Shown: positions 1 to 8,253 of the stretch, in pieces
Numbering within the stretch: position 1 is the stretch's first letter
Layout: the number at the start of each line of letters is the position of its first letter
NCBI GenBank assembly: GCA_937950565.1
Contig: CALFCS010000110.1
Location: 1-53,590, forward strand
Reading direction: 5' to 3'
Length of the DNA stretch: 53,590 nucleotides
Source of the DNA: an uncultured Lachnospiraceae bacterium
Lineage (GTDB): Bacteria > Bacillota > Clostridia > Lachnospirales > Lachnospiraceae
Notes under the pieces: model-generated
What the model was told of the DNA's origin: nothing
The model's database searches: none
Seen by the model: only the letters and a program-made list of their open reading frames with translations
Translations under genes and position numbers: made by a program

Positions 1-52
1 AGAACACCAGCCTTCCAAGCTGGATACGTGGGTTCGATTCCCATCACCCGCT
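1..52 (+). tRNA. tRNA-Gly (anticodon TCC), 5' end cut by window edge
   Basis: The anticodon arm has loop CTTCCAA, a T arm with GGTTCGATTCC follows, and the acceptor strand ACCCGC ends in discriminator T. The first ~20 bases (5' acceptor and most of the D arm) lie outside the window. It is the first visible gene of a six-tRNA cluster. CCA is not encoded. Confidence 0.93.
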
Positions 53-126
53 TTCGTGTTCCAGGAAACAATGTTTTAGGGAGACGAGTTCCACGGAAAA
101 TGTGATAACAGATGCCGGGGATAAGG

Positions 127-149
127 AAGTCTGTTGGTACAGACTTTTT
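127..149 (+). terminator. short hairpin with T-run between tRNA-Gly and tRNA-Arg
   Basis: The arms AAGTCTG (127-133) and CAGACTT (140-146) pair around a six-base loop and run into TTTTT. This could be a weak intrinsic terminator, or a processing hairpin that separates the tRNA-Gly transcript from the following tRNAs. Confidence 0.45.
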
Positions 150-170
150 ACTATGCGGTTAAACGAATGT

Positions 171-244
171 GAGTCTGTAGCTCAGCTGGATAGAGCAACG
201 GCCTTCTAAGCCGTAGGTCGAGGGTTCGAATCCCCCCAGGCTCG
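171..244 (+). tRNA. tRNA-Arg (anticodon TCT)
   Basis: The acceptor strands GAGTCTG and CAGGCTC pair over seven bases. The D arm is CTCAGCTGGATAGAG, the anticodon loop is CTTCTAA between ACGGC and GCCGT, and the T arm is AGGGTTCGAATCCCC. CCA is not encoded. Confidence 0.96.
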
Positions 245-314
245 TTAGAACCACAAAAATTTAATAATACTAAGAATGCTTAGTTGGACAAGATAGTTCA
301 TAAGTAATCAACAT

Positions 315-389
315 GGTGGGTATGGTGCAGTTGGTTAGCGCGCCAGATTGTGGTTCTGGATATCAAGGGTTCGAGTCCCTTTACCCACC
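315..389 (+). tRNA. tRNA-His (anticodon GTG)
   Basis: The acceptor GTGGGTA pairs with TACCCAC. The anticodon loop is TTGTGGT between CCAGA and TCTGG. The extra 5' G at 315 faces discriminator C at 389, the G(-1):C73 pair characteristic of histidine tRNA. Confidence 0.95.
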
Positions 390-399
390 CTTTTCTTTT

Positions 400-422
400 G
401 CTCTGTGGAGATTCCACAGAGC
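400..422 (+). repeat. perfect 10-bp hairpin in the tRNA-His/tRNA-Gln spacer
   Basis: GCTCTGTGGA (400-409) and TCCACAGAGC (413-422) are exact reverse complements around a three-base loop. No T-run follows on either strand, so it is not a standard intrinsic terminator. A role in tRNA precursor processing or as a boundary structure is an inference. Confidence 0.6.
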
Positions 423-449
423 GAAAGTTCATTCATATGAACTCTATGA

Positions 450-522
450 TGGGCTATCGCCAAGCGGTAAGGCACAGGACTTTGACTCCTGCATTACGTT
501 GGTTCGAATCCAACTAGCCCAG
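450..522 (+). tRNA. tRNA-Gln (anticodon TTG)
   Basis: The acceptor TGGGCTA pairs with TAGCCCA, followed by discriminator G. The anticodon loop is CTTTGAC between CAGGA and TCCTG. The T arm is TTGGTTCGAATCCAA. Confidence 0.95.
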
Positions 523-531
523 TTTCATTAT

Positions 532-604
532 GGGCGTGTAGCTCAGGTGGTAGAGCACTTGACTTTTAATCAAGTTGTCCGGGGTTCGAATCCCCGCACG
601 CTCA
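532..604 (+). tRNA. tRNA-Lys (anticodon TTT)
   Basis: The acceptor GGGCGTG pairs with CACGCTC, including one G:U pair. The anticodon loop is CTTTTAA between CTTGA and TCAAG. The T arm is CGGGGTTCGAATCCCCG. It lies ten bases after tRNA-Gln. Confidence 0.96.
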
Positions 605-722
605 TTGCGAGAGAGTAGCGCAAATCCAGTGTTTACAAGGGTTTGAGCTATTTTTTCTTAAAGGAAGCTTTTGCTGGATTTATTTTTTGAGACAAAAGTG
701 AGACCAATTTCATATGTTACAT

Positions 723-803
723 GCGGATATGGCGGAATTGGCAGACGCGCCAGACTTAGGATCTGGTGTCTTCGACGTGCAGGTTCAAGTCCTGTTATCC
801 GCA
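723..803 (+). tRNA. tRNA-Leu (anticodon TAG)
   Basis: The acceptor GCGGATA pairs with TATCCGC. The anticodon loop is CTTAGGA between CCAGA and TCTGG. The long variable arm GTGTCTTCGACGT is typical of class II leucine tRNA. It is the last gene of the tRNA cluster, immediately before a strong terminator. Confidence 0.95.
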
Positions 804-808
804 GGTTC

Positions 809-847
809 AATCCTCAATTCCTGGTACTAGGGATTGAGGATTTTTTT
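809..847 (+). terminator. intrinsic terminator of the tRNA operon
   Basis: A 13-bp stem joins 809-821 to 830-842 with one G:T pair around an eight-base loop and is followed directly by a T-run to 847. It starts six bases after tRNA-Leu. Confidence 0.92.
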
Positions 848-880
848 AACATTGTCCTTTGTTGGGGGCTTATGTTTTTG

Positions 881-909
881 TTGACATTTACACTTATATA
901 ATATATCAT
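881..909 (+). promoter_or_regulatory. sigma-A-type promoter for the permease gene
   Basis: TTGACA (881-886) is followed after 17 bases by TATCAT (904-909). It lies about 95 bases before the permease start codon and just after the tRNA terminator, so it probably drives that gene alone. Confidence 0.6.
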
Positions 910-1003
910 AACAGTAATAAAAAATATTAATAGTAAATTTTAATGATGTGAAGAAAATGATTATAATGTCTAAGAATCTTTGACATGCAGGAGGTAAGTA
1001 TTT

Positions 1004-4000
1004 ATGAGGAAATCGATTGCTTTGAAGACGCTTTTGCGGGCGCCGGTGAAAATGATATTGACCTTTCTTTTGATAGCTGCGGCTTCGTTTGCTTTGTTTT
1101 TCAGAGTGACGGATTATGCCGTTACTACAAGGGAGGCGGCCAAAGCAGAGAGCTTTTACAGTGGTGTTGCCGCATTGGATAACAGCGTGGTGCCTGTGGT
1201 TACAGATGAAGGTTATTATATAGAGCCGGAGCCGAAAGCATGGCCGACAGATGAACAGATAAAAGAATTTTCGTCACTGCCCGGCGTTACCCTGACCGAT
1301 ACAAGATATATAACCGATGGACTGGTAGAGAATTATAAGCGTGTGATAGACCAGGAAGAATCTTTTGCAGAGTGTGATTTTGTCGTGGAAGGTACTTATG
1401 ACGGATATGAGGAGTATGATGTAGAACTGAAGTGGAGCAATTTATATCTGGTTTTACATGACGTTACAGTACATGCCGGTGACATTGAGCTGAATCCGGA
1501 CCATACGATGAAAATAAAGGTAGGGCTGCAGGATGATTATTTTTATCATGTGAAAGAGCAATATCCCAAGTCATATTTTGATACGTTGAAAAAAGGAAGC
1601 CGGTATCTGATTCTGGGTTATTACAGCGAACGGAGCGGGACTGCTTTTGAACTGGATAGAGGATATACGTATCATGAAACAGATTTTCTGCGGGAGATAG
1701 ACGGATTAGGAGAGGATTATCTGGAAACGGAGGAATTCGCCGAATATAAGGGAATTATTGAGGCAACCAATCAGAGGGTTATGGCATATGACATGGTATA
1801 TACGGCAGATATGCGTGCGATTCCATTTGTAAATGAACACAAAATCATAATTTCTCAGGGTCGTCCCCTGACAGGGGAAGATACGGATTCCTGTGTTGTG
1901 AGTGAGGATTTTCTGGCGGCATACGGGCTGTCAGTTGGTGACAAAATCCATGTGCAGCTGGGGGACAGGCTTCTGGGGCATCATGGCAATGGCGGCACAC
2001 GTTTTCGGACAGCGGAGGAGATGTCAGATTTTATTGCTTCTGCAGAGCTTGAAATTATCGGTGCATACCGGTTTAACAGTGACTATATGGAGCGTCGGAA
2101 TAATCCGGAATGGAGTTACGGACCGGGAACGATTTTTGTTCCACATTCCCTTTTGCCGGTCATTGTTCCGGATGACCATGAAGTTGATATGGGCGAGTTC
2201 AGCCTTTTTATTCAAGACCCGAATGATACAGAAGCGTTTCGTGAGGCCGCAGAGCCACTGGCGGCGGAGCTGGACTTAGCGCTTCGGTTCTCGGATGGGG
2301 GATGGTCAGGCATGAAAGACAGCATTGAGACGGGTTCGCTGACTTCATTTCTGACTACCGTGCTGTATGTGCTTGGGGCGGCGCTGGCATTGTTCCTTGC
2401 AGTGTACCTCTATGTAGGCCGGAATCAGGAATCTTATGCGATTATGCGGACTCTGGGAGTTTCCGGAAAAAAGGCGGGAAATTCCATTACGCTGCCGTTC
2501 CTGTTCGTATTGGTATTTGCAATGGCAATTGGCGGCATGGCAGGACTTTTCTACGCATCCCGTACGGTTGCGAAGACGCTTGCATCTATGTCGGGCAGCA
2601 CTGCGCCGGAGAGTCATGTCTATGTCCTGGACGGGGCGATTCCGGTGGAGATGGTAGTTTTTTGTCTGGTATTTGAACTGGCATTTGCCGTTCTTCTGAT
2701 ATTGTTTTTCCTGGGGAAAATGAAGAAGACATCCCCATTAGAGCTGCTGCATAAGGGAACCGGGCGTACGACAAAGCGGGCAGGAATTTGGCGTAGTTTC
2801 TTCACGGCATCAAAACAGGTAGCGGAGATTGCAGATGCAGCCCCAGTTCCGGCCGGACTTGACATGGCAAGATTTTCAGTTATAGAAGGAGTTCCGGTAA
2901 ATGGGAAATATAATGCCTTTCATCAGGTGAGTGCTTACGTTTTGCGTCATATGAAGCGGGGCATCGGGAAAACAGCGGTATCTCTTGTGCTTACGGTTGT
3001 GCTGGCTGCCGGGATTGGGACATTTGCGTTAGCAAGGCTTACATACCGGGAAGCATACCGGGAAGCTGAGGTGAAGGGCACGGCAGTGGAATTTGCCTCG
3101 AGTTCCATCGCTCAGCTGGCTAAATCGGATTTGATTAAAGATTTTTATTATTATAGCCGTCTTGACGTCCGTGTGAATGGAGACGGGACCCGGAGCGCAA
3201 TCACTTTTACAAATGATTTGGACAAATATCTGAGAAAGGATTACAAGGTCATTTATGCCGAAGGGTATGACGAATCCATCTTTGACGGTACGGGAGAGGT
3301 ATGTCTGGTGGAACAGGCGCTGGCAGAAAGGCTTGGGATTAAAGCAGGTGACGACATAACTATGATGTCGGAGGACTTGTATAATTTTATGCCACAGATA
3401 TATGAAGAAGACGAGATTGAAGATGCGGTCTGGCGGGCCGGAAAACAATATAAAGTGACAGGAATTTTAGAAACTGAGGATGCGGACAAGGGCGCAGGTA
3501 TTTTTACTGTGATAAATGATGGGGCGCAAAGACTTTATGGCCAGCCGTTCCCGGTGGGATATTGTGAATTTACTTTGGCAGACACTGGAAAACTTACAGA
3601 GCTTAGCAGCTTGCTGGAAGAACTGAAAGCAGAAGGAATGGAATATGCGAAGATGGCTTCTTTCCATGTCGATTCGGAAATTTTGAAAAATACAAAACGT
3701 GTCCGTGACCTTCTGGAGTCTTTATTTCCGATTGCCGTAGCTGCCGCTGTGCTGATCGGCTTGTTCGGCCCTTGGCTTATCATCATGCAGTCAGCGCAGG
3801 AAGCGGCATTCCTGCGGATTCTGGGTGTGACAAAAAAACGCGCCCGGTGCATACTTGTATTGGAACAGATGGTTTTGTGTATTGCCGGAATTGTCCTTGT
3901 GGCGGGAATTCTTGCCATATTCAGTCCGGAGCTCTTTATCAGGAGTATAAAGACAATATCCTTCTGCTGGATGCTGTATTTCCTTGGAAATCTGTGCGGG

Positions 4001-4066
4001 GCATTTGTGGCGGCAGTAGAAGTGACCAGACACAGAGTGTTAGAGCTTCTTCAAGTGAGAGAGTAG
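1004..4066 (+). CDS. FtsX-family ABC transporter permease, two-domain (1020 aa)
   Basis: This is a large integral membrane protein. One membrane segment lies near residues 14-34, followed by a long extracytoplasmic region of about 400 residues and a block of three segments around 440-580. A further segment lies near 655-680, then a second extracytoplasmic region and three more segments at the C-terminus. Paired FtsX blocks like this occur in MacB/LolE-type permeases that act on substrates or peptidoglycan enzymes outside the membrane rather than by import. The start is the ATG eight bases after AGGAGG (989-994). No ATPase gene lies beside it, so it must borrow one from elsewhere. The substrate cannot be inferred. 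The family call is strong and the role is unknown. Confidence 0.85.
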   Translation: MRKSIALKTLLRAPVKMILTFLLIAAASFALFFRVTDYAVTTREAAKAESFYSGVAALDNSVVPVVTDEGYYIEPEPKAWPTDEQIKEFSSLPGVTLTDTRYITDGLVENYKRVIDQEESFAECDFVVEGTYDGYEEYDVELKWSNLYLVLHDVTVHAGDIELNPDHTMKIKVGLQDDYFYHVKEQYPKSYFDTLKKGSRYLILGYYSERSGTAFELDRGYTYHETDFLREIDGLGEDYLETEEFAEYKGIIEATNQRVMAYDMVYTADMRAIPFVNEHKIIISQGRPLTGEDTDSCVVSEDFLAAYGLSVGDKIHVQLGDRLLGHHGNGGTRFRTAEEMSDFIASAELEIIGAYRFNSDYMERRNNPEWSYGPGTIFVPHSLLPVIVPDDHEVDMGEFSLFIQDPNDTEAFREAAEPLAAELDLALRFSDGGWSGMKDSIETGSLTSFLTTVLYVLGAALALFLAVYLYVGRNQESYAIMRTLGVSGKKAGNSITLPFLFVLVFAMAIGGMAGLFYASRTVAKTLASMSGSTAPESHVYVLDGAIPVEMVVFCLVFELAFAVLLILFFLGKMKKTSPLELLHKGTGRTTKRAGIWRSFFTASKQVAEIADAAPVPAGLDMARFSVIEGVPVNGKYNAFHQVSAYVLRHMKRGIGKTAVSLVLTVVLAAGIGTFALARLTYREAYREAEVKGTAVEFASSSIAQLAKSDLIKDFYYYSRLDVRVNGDGTRSAITFTNDLDKYLRKDYKVIYAEGYDESIFDGTGEVCLVEQALAERLGIKAGDDITMMSEDLYNFMPQIYEEDEIEDAVWRAGKQYKVTGILETEDADKGAGIFTVINDGAQRLYGQPFPVGYCEFTLADTGKLTELSSLLEELKAEGMEYAKMASFHVDSEILKNTKRVRDLLESLFPIAVAAAVLIGLFGPWLIIMQSAQEAAFLRILGVTKKRARCILVLEQMVLCIAGIVLVAGILAIFSPELFIRSIKTISFCWMLYFLGNLCGAFVAAVEVTRHRVLELLQVRE

Positions 4067-4166
4067 TTGTTTTTTTACAAAAAATATGGTATATATATTA
4101 TATGTTTGTAAATTCTTCATAAAAAATCAGATTTGAGGAATATGCAGTGGAAAGGAGAAGATAAAG

Positions 4167-4967
4167 ATGGGATTTTTGACAGGAAAAACAGTGATTGTTA
4201 CAGGAGGCGGACGTTCTGTATTAAGTGACGGAAGATGTGGTTCTATCGGATACGGAATTGTTACTGCTTATGCAAAAGAAGGCGCTAATATCGTAATTAC
4301 CGGACGTAATGTAAAGAAGTTAGAGGATGCGAAGGAAGAGATTGAGCGTTTATATGGAGTAAAGGTTCTGCCGGTTCAGGCAGATGTGTCAGCAGGCGCT
4401 GATAATGAGGCTGTTGTAGCAAATGTTGTAAAACAGGCAATGGACACATTTGGAAGAATTGACGTGCTGATTAATAATGCACAGGCTTCTGCTTCCGGTG
4501 TTACATTAGAGGATCACACAACAGAGCAGTTTGATCTTGCAGTTTATTCAGGATTATATGCAACGTTCTATTATATGAAAGCGTGTCATCCATATCTTGC
4601 TGAGACAAAAGGAACAGTTATCAACTTTGCATCAGGCGCAGGTCTTTTCGGTAATTACGGACAGTGTGCATACGCAGCAGCAAAAGAAGGCGTTCGTGGA
4701 CTTACAAGAGTTGCGGCTACAGAGTGGGGCAAAGACGGAATTAATGTAAATATCGTTTGCCCGCTTGCATGGACAGCACAGCTTGAGAACTTTGAGAAGG
4801 CATATCCGGAAGCATTTAAGCAGAATGTAAAAATGCCGCCGGCAGGTCATTATGGCGATGCAGAGAAAGAAATCGGACGTGTATGCGTACAGCTCGCTTC
4901 ACCAGATTTCAAATATATGAGTGGAGAGACAATCACACTTGAAGGCGGTATGGGACAGAGACCATAA
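4167..4967 (+). CDS. short-chain dehydrogenase, probable 12-alpha-hydroxysteroid dehydrogenase-like (266 aa)
   Basis: This is a classical SDR. The cofactor-binding TG at 12-13 is followed by an enlarged glycine loop ending in GSIGYG (25-30). NNA is at 103-105 and the catalytic Ser156, Tyr169 and Lys173 (YAAAK) are present. Arg47 after strand 2 favours NADP(H). The segments NNAQASASG and SGLYATFYYMKA, and the C-terminus LEGGMGQRP, match from memory the bacterial NADP-dependent 12-alpha-hydroxysteroid dehydrogenases of bile-acid-transforming Clostridia, not the BaiA or 7-alpha groups. The usual helix-4 Asn of the SDR tetrad seems to be replaced by Ser/Gly (128-129). It is monocistronic, with a terminator 25 bases downstream. 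The SDR family is certain; steroid specificity is an inference. Confidence 0.8.
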   Translation: MGFLTGKTVIVTGGGRSVLSDGRCGSIGYGIVTAYAKEGANIVITGRNVKKLEDAKEEIERLYGVKVLPVQADVSAGADNEAVVANVVKQAMDTFGRIDVLINNAQASASGVTLEDHTTEQFDLAVYSGLYATFYYMKACHPYLAETKGTVINFASGAGLFGNYGQCAYAAAKEGVRGLTRVAATEWGKDGINVNIVCPLAWTAQLENFEKAYPEAFKQNVKMPPAGHYGDAEKEIGRVCVQLASPDFKYMSGETITLEGGMGQRP

Positions 4968-4991
4968 AGCGATTAAAAAGAAAGAATTAGG

Positions 4992-5021
4992 AAAGTGCCA
5001 AGATTTTTGGCACTTTTTTTA
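4992..5021 (+). terminator. intrinsic terminator after the SDR gene
   Basis: AAAGTGCCA (4992-5000) pairs with TGGCACTTT (5008-5016) and a run of T follows. Confidence 0.92.
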
Positions 5022-5053
5022 TTTCATAGGAAACTATGTTCCCTATGAAATAA
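5019..5053. repeat. short palindromic element, copy 1
   Basis: TTATTTCATAGG (5019-5030) and CCTATGAAATAA (5042-5053) form a 12-bp inverted repeat around a loop ending TGTTC. A relative lies at 12301-12330, also just downstream of a terminator. Both share TAGG, a loop ending in TGTT, and then CCCTAT. Confidence 0.6.
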
Positions 5054-5120
5054 AAAACCTCCGGGAGGATGCGCACTCGCACGAAGATGTATGATGTCGC
5101 AAGCGACCGCGCTCGGCACG

Positions 5121-5145
5121 AGAATGTGCTTTGCACATTCTTTTT
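5121..5145 (+). terminator. hairpin with T-run in the SDR/regulator intergenic region
   Basis: AGAATGTGC (5121-5129) pairs with GCACATTCT (5133-5141) and five T follow. The preceding 5054-5120 is GC-rich and unlike its surroundings, with no open frame of note. The whole 5019-5145 block looks like an intergenic repeat unit rather than a gene. Confidence 0.5.
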
Positions 5146-5181
5146 ATATTCAAATTTGCAAAAATATTGGAGCGAAAAATG

Positions 5182-5298
5182 TTTAGTAAAAGACTTAAAT
5201 TGTGCAATGTGTCGGAAAATAGTTTCGTAAATTAGAGATATTGATTAAAAATAGATAAAATGATAAGATTTAGACAAAATTAATTTAGTAAAAAACTT
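5182..5298 (+). promoter_or_regulatory. pair of direct repeats, candidate operators of the LacI-type regulator
   Basis: TTTAGTAAAAGACTT (5182-5196) and TTTAGTAAAAAACTT (5284-5298) differ by one base and flank the promoter at 5241-5269, one upstream and one just downstream of the start point. Each contains the small dyad AGT-ACT. Two operators about 100 bases apart, astride a promoter, would suit autoregulation with looping. This is inferred from placement only. Confidence 0.4.
5241..5269 (+). promoter_or_regulatory. promoter of the nucleoside cluster
   Basis: TTGATT (5241-5246), 17 bases, then TAAGAT (5264-5269). It lies about 60 bases upstream of the regulator-kinase start codon and is the only good candidate in the AT-rich stretch 5146-5331. 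Confidence 0.5.
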
Positions 5299-5331
5299 TC
5301 CGGGAAGAAATAAGGATGAAAAGGAGGGCAT

Positions 5332-7260
5332 ATGAACATACACGATATTGCAAGAATTGCCGGAGTATCTGCTTCTACAGTTTCCAAAGTAATGAATGGC
5401 AAGGATAAAGATATCAGTGAAGAGACAAAGAAAAAAGTATTAAAAGTAATTGAGGAAAAGCAATATGTGCCATATTTTAAATTCCGCGAAAAAGAGGGAT
5501 TAAAAAATCATCTGATAGGATTGGTTGTTAAAAAAGGAAACAGAGAGCGAGACGTGCTGGTGATGGAGGCAGAACGGGAGGCTCGTAGAAAAGGATATGG
5601 TCTGCTGGTTCATTATGTAGAGGATGATGACGAATTACAGGAATGTCTTGATAAGATGATGAACAAAAAGGTGTCCGGATTATTGCTGGACAGCAGTCAG
5701 TGGGTTTCCGGGGATGCATGGGAAAATACGACAGTGTATCTGGGACAGACGAAGGAATTTGATGAAAGGCAGAAGACAACCTTTTATTATCGGCTGTCAG
5801 AAGCCGGGAAAATGGCGGCGGAGAGCCTTATGGCAGAGGGACATCAGAAAATTGCATGCATTATACAGGAAAAAGAACATGCAGTTATGCAAGGGTATAT
5901 GCAGGCTATGAAGAATGAAAATATTTCTGTGCAGCCAATGTGGGCATACGAAGGCAGTTCTCTGGAGGATATTGAAAAGTATGGAGTACATCAGACCTTA
6001 AGTGAAAACGTCACGGCTGTTATCTGTGGTTCACCGGAGATTGCCTGCTGTGTCTGGAAGCTTATGGAGAGGACCAAAACGGTGATTCCGGATGCCTTGT
6101 CCATGATTGTGGTGGGAGATGGAAATATACTTGATATTCTTGGAGACGGGATCACAGCTGTGAAACTTCCAGTTGAAGACTTAATCCGTGATGCGGTGGG
6201 ATGCCTGATTCAAATGATTCAGGATGAAAAGCACATAGAGCTTATGAGAAAATTTTCACCTTCTCTTGTGAAGCGTAAAAGTATTGTACGCCCGGCGCAG
6301 GAAAGGCAGGGAGAAAAAATAGTAGTTGTCGGAAGTATGAATATGGACATTACAATAGAAATGCCAAGAATTCCGGCTAATGGAGAGACGCAGCTGGCTG
6401 AAAGACTCTTCATGTTTCCGGGAGGAAAGGGTGGCAACCAGGCAGTTGGCGTCGGAAAACTCGGAGGCCAGGTATATATGATCGGGTGTCTGGGGAACGA
6501 TGTTGACGGGAAGCAGCTTTATGCAGGTCTGGCTGAAAATCATGTACACATGGATGGCGTTACATTTGATACACAATTTCCGAGTGGGAAGGCATATATC
6601 AGTGTTGACAGAAACGGAGAAAGCTCCATTGTTGTTTATCAGGGGGCGAATATGAACCTGGATATCTCGCAGATGAAACGATACAGTTATTTGTTTGAAA
6701 ATGCGAAATACTGTCTGCTGTCCCTGGAAATTCCGGCTTCAATCGTAGAATATGTGATTCATGTATGCGGCAGGAATCAGACGGAGGTGATTTTAAAGCC
6801 ATCGGCAGTGGAAAAAATTAAGGAAGAACTGTTTTCGGAGATTGCTTATTTTGTGCCGAATGAGAAGGAACTTCATATGCTTGTTGCAGGGGAGCAGAGT
6901 GTGGAAGAAAAAGCAGAAATACTGCGCAGAAAGGGAATTAAAAATGTCATTGTAACATTGGGAGCCAGGGGCTGTTATCTGAGGAATGAAGAAATGTCCG
7001 TGCATTTTAAGGGGACAGGATTTGAACCGATTGATACAACCGGAGGAGCGGATTCCTTTATCAGCGCGCTGGCAGTGTATTTAAGCGAGGGAAGGACGCT
7101 TGTGCAGGCAATACAATATGCGGTTTATGCATCAGGCATAACGGTTACAAGATATGGTGTCCAGCCGGCATTGCCGGATAGAAAAGCAGTAGAGATTTAT
7201 GAAGATGAAATTTATTCAAAATATAAGCTGGTGGAAGAAGAAAGTGGTGAAAAGACATGA
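5332..7260 (+). CDS. LacI-type regulator fused to a ribokinase-like PfkB kinase (642 aa)
   Basis: Residues 1-50 are a LacI helix-turn-helix (DIARIAGVSASTVSKVMNG). Residues 60-320 resemble a LacI/periplasmic-binding sensor fold. From about 329 a full ribokinase-type PfkB domain begins (VVVGSMNMDITIEMPR, then GGKGGNQAVGVGKLGG). The catalytic Asp574 is kept, but the anion-hole motif reads DTTGGADSF (568-576) instead of DTTGAGDxF. The start is an ATG after AAGGAGG. The stop overlaps the next start (ATGA), so it is the first gene of the cluster. It probably senses a ribose-like or nucleoside-derived ligand and controls the operon. Whether the kinase half is active or only senses is open, because a second, canonical ribokinase ends the same cluster. 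Confidence 0.9.
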   Translation: MNIHDIARIAGVSASTVSKVMNGKDKDISEETKKKVLKVIEEKQYVPYFKFREKEGLKNHLIGLVVKKGNRERDVLVMEAEREARRKGYGLLVHYVEDDDELQECLDKMMNKKVSGLLLDSSQWVSGDAWENTTVYLGQTKEFDERQKTTFYYRLSEAGKMAAESLMAEGHQKIACIIQEKEHAVMQGYMQAMKNENISVQPMWAYEGSSLEDIEKYGVHQTLSENVTAVICGSPEIACCVWKLMERTKTVIPDALSMIVVGDGNILDILGDGITAVKLPVEDLIRDAVGCLIQMIQDEKHIELMRKFSPSLVKRKSIVRPAQERQGEKIVVVGSMNMDITIEMPRIPANGETQLAERLFMFPGGKGGNQAVGVGKLGGQVYMIGCLGNDVDGKQLYAGLAENHVHMDGVTFDTQFPSGKAYISVDRNGESSIVVYQGANMNLDISQMKRYSYLFENAKYCLLSLEIPASIVEYVIHVCGRNQTEVILKPSAVEKIKEELFSEIAYFVPNEKELHMLVAGEQSVEEKAEILRRKGIKNVIVTLGARGCYLRNEEMSVHFKGTGFEPIDTTGGADSFISALAVYLSEGRTLVQAIQYAVYASGITVTRYGVQPALPDRKAVEIYEDEIYSKYKLVEEESGEKT

Positions 7261-8240
7261 TAGATGAGAAACTAAAAGAAGAATGGGAAGAATTTGCGGC
7301 AGCAGAGGATGAAAGCCCCATGGACCTCGATAAAAATATAAAACTTCTGAAAAGGCTGGAAAAACCGGATAGACGAATAGATGTTGTGCTTGATACGGAT
7401 ACTTACAATGAGATTGATGATCAGTATGCACTTGCCTATATGCTGAATTCCGATGAGAAGTTGAATGTAAAGGCAATCTATGCCGCCCCGTTTGTGAATT
7501 GCAAATCAAACGGGCCGGAGGATGGAATGGAAAAAAGCTACGCGGAAATTCTTCACGTGCTGAAGCTTATGGGACGGGAAGAGATGGCAGATTCCGTGTA
7601 TAAAGGTTCCGGGGCATTTCTTCCGGATGAAAAGACTCCGGTAATATCAGAAGCCGCAGAGCATCTCGCCGCGTATGCAATGAATTATACAGAAGAGAAC
7701 CCTCTGTATGTTGTAGGGATTGCCGCGATTACGAATGTGGCGTCCGCTATATTGCTGAATCCTGATATTATAGACAGAATTGTGATTGTATGGCTTGGCG
7801 GGAATCTCCTGTCCTGGCCGAACAATAAGGAATACAATTTATATGAGGATATTGCGGCGGCAAGAGTTGTGTTTGGGTGTGGGGCTGCACTGGTACAGCT
7901 TCCGTGTATGGGAGTCGTTTCTTCCTTTACTGTGAGCGGGCCGGAGTTAGAGACACATCTGAGAGGAAGGAATGAATTATGTGATTATCTTGTGGATGTT
8001 ACAACGAGGGAAGCAGAAGCCTGCGGGGGCGGCCCGACATGGAGCCGGCCAATCTGGGATGTAACGGCAGTCGGATGGCTTCTGTCAGAGGAGTTTATGA
8101 ATGACAGAATTGATTATGCCCCGGTACCGGAGTATGATAACCGGTATGCCTATAGAAAAAATGGTTCTTTTTATAAATATGTGTACTATATCAACAGAGA
8201 TAAATTATTAGAAGATTTGGTTAATAAATTGAGAAAATAA
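7257..8240 (+). CDS. inosine/uridine-preferring-type nucleoside hydrolase (327 aa)
   Basis: It hydrolyses the N-glycosidic bond of a ribonucleoside to give free base and ribose in the cytoplasm. The calcium-site motif is DTDTYNEIDD (46-55), the lengthened form of DxDPGxDD seen in one branch of the family. The C-terminal ligand Asp268 is kept, but the usual His before it is Trp267. A hydrophilic 40-residue extension precedes the core. It overlaps the regulator-kinase stop by four bases and is followed 13 bases on by the importer S component, so uptake and cleavage are coupled. The exact nucleoside is unknown, and the altered motif makes an unusual or modified nucleoside possible. Confidence 0.9.
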   Translation: MIDEKLKEEWEEFAAAEDESPMDLDKNIKLLKRLEKPDRRIDVVLDTDTYNEIDDQYALAYMLNSDEKLNVKAIYAAPFVNCKSNGPEDGMEKSYAEILHVLKLMGREEMADSVYKGSGAFLPDEKTPVISEAAEHLAAYAMNYTEENPLYVVGIAAITNVASAILLNPDIIDRIVIVWLGGNLLSWPNNKEYNLYEDIAAARVVFGCGAALVQLPCMGVVSSFTVSGPELETHLRGRNELCDYLVDVTTREAEACGGGPTWSRPIWDVTAVGWLLSEEFMNDRIDYAPVPEYDNRYAYRKNGSFYKYVYYINRDKLLEDLVNKLRK

Positions 8241-8253
8241 GGAGGAACAGACG

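Noticed and set aside
313..901. Open frames of 101 and 76 codons across the tRNA cluster
   Set aside because: They run through tRNA-His, Gln, Lys and Leu; the RNA genes explain the sequence.
1902..2657. Alternative frames inside the large permease gene, both strands
   Set aside because: Shadow frames without ribosome-binding sites or protein-like composition; the permease frame is continuous.
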